Below are positions 59,236 through 64,000 of a stretch of DNA of 64,000 nucleotides, piece after piece; position 1 is the first letter of the stretch, and the number at the start of each line of letters is the position of its first letter. Below the pieces are notes generated by a model. The model searched no databases and was not told the origin of the DNA. It worked only from the letters and a program-made list of their open reading frames with translations. The stretch comes from Methanosarcina acetivorans C2A (lineage in GTDB: Archaea > Halobacteriota > Methanosarcinia > Methanosarcinales > Methanosarcinaceae). Position numbers and translations under genes: made by a program. The stretch lies in contig NC_003552.1 in assembly GCF_000007345.1 (NCBI RefSeq), positions 5,642,001-5,706,000 of the forward strand. Reading direction: 5' to 3'.

Positions 59236-59329
59236 ATTTTCGGGGAAAATTAATGGTTTCCCTCAAAATTTCGGGGAAAATTAATGGTTTCCCTCAAAAT
59301 TTCGGGGAAAATTAATGGTTTCCCTCAAA
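59236..59329. repeat. 31-bp tandem repeat, three copies
   Basis: CGGGGAAAATTAATGGTTTC recurs at 59241, 59272 and 59303, a 31-bp period. Within each unit GGGAAA and TTTCCC can pair. The array abuts the broken gene copy at 59325-59478. Confidence 0.9.
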
Positions 59330-59478
59330 ACCCCCGGCACTCACGCAGGAAAACTCTCAGTTTCCCGCTTACCTGTCCGCAGTAGGTAGTTAAAGGCCTT
59401 TCCTTGATCTCAATTAGCAGGTTTGCTTCTCCATCCCAGCTAAAATGGGCAACTATGCCGTGCCTTCAAGTACCCCTT
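59325..59478 (-). pseudogene. Truncated copy of the small paralog at 63259-63540
   Basis: About 150 bp nearly identical to the 3' end of the gene at 63259-63540. The minus strand still encodes GIVAHFSWDGEANLLIEI, RPLTTYCGQVSGKLR and FLRECRGF with a stop. One base is missing in CTATGCCGTGCC (the intact gene has GTTGCC), which breaks the frame, and the match ends abruptly near 59478. A gene fragment, not functional. Confidence 0.85.
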
Positions 59479-59529
59479 AATTTCTTGGCTGCAGATCTAC
59501 TCCTCATAAATCAATTCGATGGACTCGCA

Positions 59530-60285
59530 CTAGCACCGCCTGGAGGCTTTAAAGTAATATTCAAAAACGCCTTTGCACCAATCTTTGAATCTACTCCCAT
59601 ACCCGATAAGCACATAATCGCGATCAATCTTCCCATCGGGCCCGGGCAGTGCTAGCATACCAAACCTGTCATTGATGTTAACGATTATTCTAAGTTCATC
59701 TATATAACGGATTTCTATGGCTTTCAAGAGTTTTTCGGGTAAACCCGACAGTAAGTCTTCAGATAGAAAACCTTCACCAAACTTCCAAGGAGAAATAACA
59801 CGGAAATTCACTCCTTCATTGAGCTTCTTTTTTATGAGAGGCATAAAGAAGTGGGGAAAATCATCAGTAAGGTACCAGGCATATTCATGCATCTCCTCTA
59901 AAAGCTGTGTTGTTCTGTTGACCACCGTAAAAACTCCATGAACCTCTTCTGCTTCTTCAAAAGCGTCAAGTTCCCTGAGTAGATGTGGAGGTATAGCAGA
60001 GGTGTCATGATGCAGAAAAAAGTCCGACTTTTGAGCGATAATCTCCAAATTTGGTATTGATGAGACTACAAGCCTTCCAAGAGAAGTGAGGGAATAACAC
60101 CCTTCACTATCTTTACTAATCAGACTGCTTTTAAACAGGCGGTTCAATTGCCTTGCTGCCTCAGGAGACGTAGCGTTTATTGTATTTGTTAGCCGGGTGA
60201 ATGTCAATGATTCTTTCTCCAGAGCCTTCAATATGGCAAGCCTGCTCTCGGATGACAGCTCAGCAAAAAGCTCGTGACTCTTCAT
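59530..60285 (-). CDS. Winged-helix regulator with FilR1 domain
   Basis: About 251 residues from the ATG at 60285 (an in-frame TTG is at 60303). N-terminal winged helix: FAELSSESRLAILKALEKES, TSPEAARQLNRLFKSSLI, wing YSLTSLGRLVVSSIP. The FilR1-type C-terminal domain follows, with the conserved helix HGVFTVVNRTTQLLEEMHEYAW and VISPWKF, then RYIDELRIIVNINDR. It is divergent from the methyltransferase-MFS pair, so it most likely controls that operon and itself. Related to the regulator at 2562-3344. Confidence 0.82.
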   Translation of the reverse strand: MKSHELFAELSSESRLAILKALEKESLTFTRLTNTINATSPEAARQLNRLFKSSLISKDSEGCYSLTSLGRLVVSSIPNLEIIAQKSDFFLHHDTSAIPPHLLRELDAFEEAEEVHGVFTVVNRTTQLLEEMHEYAWYLTDDFPHFFMPLIKKKLNEGVNFRVISPWKFGEGFLSEDLLSGLPEKLLKAIEIRYIDELRIIVNINDRFGMLALPGPDGKIDRDYVLIGYGSRFKDWCKGVFEYYFKASRRC

Positions 60286-60450
60286 GCCTTTACATTCTAA
60301 CAATTATGCTACTTAGTCATACCGATGTAACTACTGTAACATCTGTTCCAGATTTTTCTTAAATAAACGCACTTGAGTATAGCTATTGGTGAAATAAATA
60401 GTCAAGAAGGAATTAGAATACTCATGTAGAATTTTCTGGAAGTTAAAACA

Positions 60451-61056
60451 ATGAACACTATAAAGGCCAGACTGTTAAATAGAAAGGCATCAAGTGCAAA
60501 GAGCAGACCCGATGAAATAGTAAAGATCCTCTCCCTTAAGCCGGGGCAGAAAATTGCGGATGTTGGCTCTGGGGGAGGCCATTTTTCCCTCCTTTTTGCC
60601 AGATATGTCGGCAGTGAAGGAAAAGTATATGCGACCGATACAAACAAGGGATTCCTTGACTTTGTAAGCAACAGTTCGGAAAAAAGCGATTTTCATAATA
60701 TCGTCACCGTGCTTGCTGAGGGGGATAGGTTTCCTTTTACGAATGAGAAACTGGATCTGGTCTTTCTGCGTAACGTGTATCATCATCTTCCCAACAGGGA
60801 AGTCTATTTCAGGGATCTGGCCGCAGCCCTGAGCACTGGAACAAGGGTTGCGATCATCGATTATGACGGCAGAGGTAAATGGAGCTTCCATCGACTCTTC
60901 TGTCACAGTGTCCCAAAGGAGACAATAATCAACGAAATGGCTGTAGCAGGATACTGCCTGGTAGAAGACCACACATTCCTGCCAGAGCAGAGTTTTCTGA
61001 TCTTTTCGGCAGCCAATAATAAAAAGAACTGCAATCAAGAGGGGACCCTGTTTTGA
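60451..61056 (+). CDS. Class I SAM-dependent methyltransferase
   Basis: 201 residues. Motif I IADVGSGGGHFSLLFA near residue 35, acidic ribose ligand in YATDTNKG, and motif post-I FPFTNEKLDLVFLRNVYHHL. C-terminal IIDYDGRGK fits small-molecule methyltransferases of the UbiE/Methyltransf_11 group. Substrate unknown. It overlaps the MFS gene by four bases (TTGA), so they are made together; it could modify a compound that the transporter exports. Confidence 0.82.
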   Translation: MNTIKARLLNRKASSAKSRPDEIVKILSLKPGQKIADVGSGGGHFSLLFARYVGSEGKVYATDTNKGFLDFVSNSSEKSDFHNIVTVLAEGDRFPFTNEKLDLVFLRNVYHHLPNREVYFRDLAAALSTGTRVAIIDYDGRGKWSFHRLFCHSVPKETIINEMAVAGYCLVEDHTFLPEQSFLIFSAANNKKNCNQEGTLF

Positions 61057-62480
61057 AGACAGATGGGATTGCTTCGGACTCGAATATTTTGAATGGAAAA
61101 GAGTATCTAGTCGCGGTTGGAGTTGTGCTGCTGGGGCTCTTCATGTCCGTAATGGATACTGTCATTGTAAACATAGCACTGCCCAGTATAACTGCTTATT
61201 TCGGGAATACGATTTCCGAATCACAATGGGTTGTAACTGCTTATTTGATAACTATCACGGCATTTATGATAGTTTTTGGAAAGCTCTCCACATACACGGG
61301 CCTGAAAAAGATGTTTCTTGGAGGGATTGCTCTTTTTACGGTAAGTTCTCTTGGATGTGGTATGGCTTCTTCTCTTCTTATGCTCATCACCTTCAGGATA
61401 ACTCAGGCAATTGGAGGGGCCATGGCGAGTTCTATCAGTATGGCCCTTATTTATAGGATTAGCCCTCCTGACAAGCAAGGAAAGGCAATAGGTATCATGG
61501 GTGCAACTGTTGCCATCGCAAGCCTTGCAGGTCCGGGTATTGGAGGCATATTGATCGAGATGTTCGACTGGAGAGCCATTTTCCACATTAACATCCCGAT
61601 AGGAATAATTGGACTCTTCATAGGAATTCCTTATCTCAAAGTAACAGATACCAAGAAAAAAGGAGAAAACATCGATTGGATAGGGGCTGTAAGTTTTGCA
61701 GTTGGCATCACATCACTCATGGTCTTGTTCAATGCAATCACTACAAAAGGCCTGTATTCCATGGAGGTTCTGGTTACCTTTACAGTGATGTTTTTCGCAT
61801 TTATGCTCCTGGGATGGAATGAAAGACGGCAGATAGATCCCATGCTTGATACCGGCGTTTTCCGTGAACCGATGTTTTTTCTGCCTCTTTTGAGCACGAT
61901 TCTTTTCTTTGCTGCAGTTTTCATGCTGAACATAACCATGCCTTTCTATCTGGAAGAGGTTCTGGAATTTACCCCGTTACATGTGGGGATGCTGATGATG
62001 GCCATTCCTGTTGTCCTGATAGTTGGCTCTCCGATAGTAGGCTGGCTGTATGACCATTATCTATGGCAACATTTCTCAACCATGGGACTATTAGTAGCCT
62101 TTTCAGCCCTGCTAATATGTGCCTGGGCGATACTGGATGAAAGACTGGGAATAATCTTATTCTCAATGGGTTTGTTTGCAGCTGGATATTCCCTTTTTCA
62201 GAGCCCCAATAATATTGAGATAATGCGGGGATTGCATAAAGACAGAGCAGCTATCGCTTCCAGTATTGCAAACACGGGCAGATATTTTGGAATGGCAATC
62301 GGGGCATCTTTTGCATCTGTAATTCTTTCCATACAGTTCTTGTCTACAGAACTGACAAAGGCATTACCCGAAATCGATATCAACAGCCTGACATTATCCT
62401 CAGGAGTAACGCTGGCTATAGCTGCCCTGCTATGTATAATTGCTGCCTGGCCTTCTTACATAAGGAACAGAAATAATTGA
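61053..62480 (+). CDS. MFS multidrug efflux transporter (DHA2/EmrB-QacA type)
   Basis: 475 residues with about 14 membrane helices. N-terminal helix with motif D1 (SVMDTVIVNIALPSI) and motif A GKLSTYTGLKKMFLGG. Motif C region: GATVAIASLAGPGIGG followed by FDWRAIFHINIPIG, typical of 14-helix proton-drug antiporters. TTG start at 61053 with GAGGGG upstream. Together with the divergent regulator it resembles a drug-resistance cassette. Confidence 0.9.
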   Translation: MKTDGIASDSNILNGKEYLVAVGVVLLGLFMSVMDTVIVNIALPSITAYFGNTISESQWVVTAYLITITAFMIVFGKLSTYTGLKKMFLGGIALFTVSSLGCGMASSLLMLITFRITQAIGGAMASSISMALIYRISPPDKQGKAIGIMGATVAIASLAGPGIGGILIEMFDWRAIFHINIPIGIIGLFIGIPYLKVTDTKKKGENIDWIGAVSFAVGITSLMVLFNAITTKGLYSMEVLVTFTVMFFAFMLLGWNERRQIDPMLDTGVFREPMFFLPLLSTILFFAAVFMLNITMPFYLEEVLEFTPLHVGMLMMAIPVVLIVGSPIVGWLYDHYLWQHFSTMGLLVAFSALLICAWAILDERLGIILFSMGLFAAGYSLFQSPNNIEIMRGLHKDRAAIASSIANTGRYFGMAIGASFASVILSIQFLSTELTKALPEIDINSLTLSSGVTLAIAALLCIIAAWPSYIRNRNN

Positions 62481-62593
62481 CTTACCTTAATCATATAACT
62501 GAAAAGTTTACTCTGAAAAAATATTTGTTACTGTTTAGATCAGATCAGCTACTTAGATTATACAATTGATCACAGTGAAAGAAGGAAACCGAA

Positions 62594-63016
62594 ATGACTC
62601 TTAAGCTTGTAGAAAACCTTCAGAAACTGGGTTTTACAGGTAACGAAGCCAAAATCTACACAGCGCTTGTCTGCTTCAAGCAGGCGCGAGCCAGTGAGAT
62701 TGCAGAAAATGCAGGAGTTCCGAGACCCAAGATATATGGAGCCCTCAGAGGAACGGAGAAAAAAGGCTATGTAAGGATAATTGAAGGCGAACCGACCTTT
62801 TTTTGCTGCGTCCGACCAGAAGAGATCATTTTAAAATTAAGGGCAGATTTTATGCTCTTTTTAAGTGAAACTGCCAGTGAACTTAACGCATTGAACTCCA
62901 CCTCTTTTTCATCTCCAGGAAGGTTTCCAGGAACTAAGAGTAAGGACTTGAAAATTTGTCTAAAAAAAGCAAAATGGGGATTTCAATTTCCAACTCTAAC
63001 TCCTAAAGTTATGTAA
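62594..63016 (+). CDS. Short TrmB-like regulator
   Basis: 140 residues. Residues 1-~95 match the TrmB winged helix: LQKLGFTGNEAKIYTALV, ASEIAENAGVPRPKIYGAL, KKGYVRIIEGEPTFFCCVRPEEII. A coiled-coil start follows, but the C-terminal sensor domain normal for TrmB proteins (~250 residues) is missing; the last 40 residues look random. It may be a truncated remnant or a DNA-binding-only protein. AAGAAGG lies ~9 nt before the ATG. The 63017-63258 gap shows no gene. Confidence 0.65.
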   Translation: MTLKLVENLQKLGFTGNEAKIYTALVCFKQARASEIAENAGVPRPKIYGALRGTEKKGYVRIIEGEPTFFCCVRPEEIILKLRADFMLFLSETASELNALNSTSFSSPGRFPGTKSKDLKICLKKAKWGFQFPTLTPKVM

Positions 63017-63258
63017 GCAGGGCTGTATCGATTCGGTACTTAGTACTCATACATGATCATCGGTTAAGGAATTTTCTTGCTTGACGGTGTCGATTTTGTA
63101 CCAGAAGCCTGCTTAAATTTTGACTCTTTTACATAAAATCGATACTTTGTTCCAGCCTACAAAACAATGAAATTTTTGATGATTGTTGTGGAAATGAAGG
63201 CAATTTGTCAAGGTTCCCCATCTAATAAAAGACGCATGAAATACTTTTCCCTGCTTAC

Positions 63259-63540
63259 TCAATACCCCTGGCATTCACGCAGGAAAGCTCTCAATTTTCC
63301 GCTTACCTGTCCGCAGTAGGTAGTTAAAGGCCTTTTCTGGATCTCAATTAGCAGGTTTGCTTCTCCATCCCAGCTAAAATGGGCAACTATGCCGTTGCCT
63401 TCAAGAACTCCGGAATTTCCAGTTGAAGTTTCAATCCCGTAAGCCTGGAGTTTTTTCTTCATACAGGAAAAAACCTCTGGAGTAACATTTCTAAATTTGA
63501 TGCCCTGACAACCTTCAGTATCAATTTTTCTCTCGCCCAT
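63259..63540 (-). CDS. Small protein of unknown family, paralog B
   Basis: About 93 residues from MGERKIDTEG; an upstream in-frame ATG at 63582 is less likely. Core IKFRNVTPEVFSCMKKKLQAYGIE ... GIVAHFSWDGEANLLIEI ... RAFLRECQGY. It is clearly homologous to its neighbour at 63567-63824, and a broken third copy lies at 59325-59478. AGGAG lies ~11 nt before the start. Small, soluble and of unknown function. Confidence 0.65.
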   Translation of the reverse strand: MGERKIDTEGCQGIKFRNVTPEVFSCMKKKLQAYGIETSTGNSGVLEGNGIVAHFSWDGEANLLIEIQKRPLTTYCGQVSGKLRAFLRECQGY

Positions 63541-63566
63541 ATTTATACCAGGCTCCTGGATTTCCT

Positions 63567-63824
63567 TTAAGAACCGTGGCACTGTCTTACGAATTGTTTT
63601 ATTTTCATGGCTGCGACTTCACAGCTGACAATAAATGGTTTTTCTGTGATTGTAATCGTAAGGATGGACTGCCCGTCCCATTGGAAGTCTGCCACAATCC
63701 CTGACCCCGAGAGTTCTCCTCTATTTCCCGGCGGGACATGGATGCCGGAGTCCTGAAGCTTTTCCTTCATACAATTAAACACCTCAGGAGGTACATTACT
63801 AAACTTTATAGGTCTACAGCTCAT
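63567..63824 (-). CDS. Small protein of unknown family, paralog A
   Basis: About 85 residues from MSCRPIKFSNV, with AGGAGG 6 nt upstream, better than the open frame to 63863. Core PPEVFNCMKEKLQDSGIHV ... GIVADFQWDGQSILTITI ... KQFVRQCHGS. The conserved Cys in (N/S)CMK and the Trp-Asp-Gly turn are shared with paralog B. A TATA-like TTTATAG lies near 63882-63890. The two genes are a tandem duplication on the minus strand; the right edge beyond 63890 shows nothing else. Confidence 0.65.
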   Translation of the reverse strand: MSCRPIKFSNVPPEVFNCMKEKLQDSGIHVPPGNRGELSGSGIVADFQWDGQSILTITITEKPFIVSCEVAAMKIKQFVRQCHGS

Positions 63825-64000
63825 GGTCTTTCCTCCTATAGAAATATCCAAAAAGATTGTCACTCATTTTTTTCGTTCATTCTATAAAGTAATGAGGTTT
63901 CTAAAAAATTAAAATTTGGAGTTTTCACATCAATAAAGGATAGTTCAGAGTTTATTAAGACATTTATAAAAGTTGATTAGGATTCTAGCATCTGATTTCC

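Noticed and set aside
59236-59329. CRISPR array
   Set aside because: 31-bp units are directly tandem, without unique spacers.

Overview
The window is archaeal and almost certainly from a Methanosarcina chromosome. Evidence: archaeal TATA-box promoters; Ffh/SRP54 of the archaeal type; a fused Fae-Hps enzyme; the archaeal shikimate route (ADH synthase and 3-dehydroquinate synthase II); FilR1-domain regulators; giant PKD/DUF3344 surface proteins; two tRNA-Cys genes; and a 16S-23S-5S operon with archaeal processing stems. I cannot assign the species from sequence alone.

Layout. 1-5.4 kb: a partial exported protein, a Zn-ribbon protein, a phosphoribosyltransferase, a FilR1-type regulator, a formyltransferase gene broken by a 28-bp tandem triplication, a chagasin-like lipoprotein and a small Cys-rich protein. 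5.4-8.3 kb: repeat-rich spacer, two identical initiator tRNA-Met genes and SRP54. 8.6-22.6 kb: two giant paralogous secreted PKD proteins on the minus strand, each preceded by a homologous ~630-nt untranslated leader with its own promoter and followed by related 3' hairpins. 23.8-30.1 kb: guaAA, then an aromatic amino-acid cluster (ADH synthase, DHQ synthase II, aroD, aroE, tyrA) behind a near-perfect 33-bp palindrome placed at the predicted transcription start. 30.1-31.7 kb: a membrane-anchored HEAT-repeat protein. 31.8-41.4 kb: two divergent import systems, a minus-strand fmdE-Opp/Nik operon and a plus-strand Fec/Btu-type operon, probably for metals or metal chelates. 41.6-45.4 kb: tpiA, fae-hps, nth, two tRNA-Cys genes and a Yip1-like membrane protein. 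46.0-48.1 kb: a membrane-anchored STAND-like NTPase with nearly identical 40-residue TPR repeats. 48.3-53.4 kb: the rRNA operon (minus strand) with tandem promoters. 53.7-59.2 kb: leuA-type synthase, TatD nuclease, MBL hydrolase and a YgiQ-type radical SAM protein. 59.3-63.9 kb: a regulator divergent from a methyltransferase-MFS efflux pair, a short TrmB-like protein, and a tandem pair of small paralogs with a third, broken copy 4 kb away.

How genes work together: the aro cluster carries precursors to shikimate and then, by TyrA, to tyrosine. The two ABC systems and FmdE suggest a metal-acquisition locus supporting methanogenesis. Fae-Hps supplies ribulose-5-phosphate and handles formaldehyde. 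The two PKD proteins look like cell-surface matrix or adhesion proteins under shared post-transcriptional or leader-based control.

The best candidates for something undescribed are: the conserved long leaders of the PKD genes; the palindromes centred on the predicted start sites of the aro and leuA promoters; the reversible-looking 28-bp triplication in the formyltransferase gene; and the STAND-TPR protein with an expanding 120-bp repeat. Short tandem arrays, mostly three copies of 17-41 bp, recur throughout the intergenic DNA.
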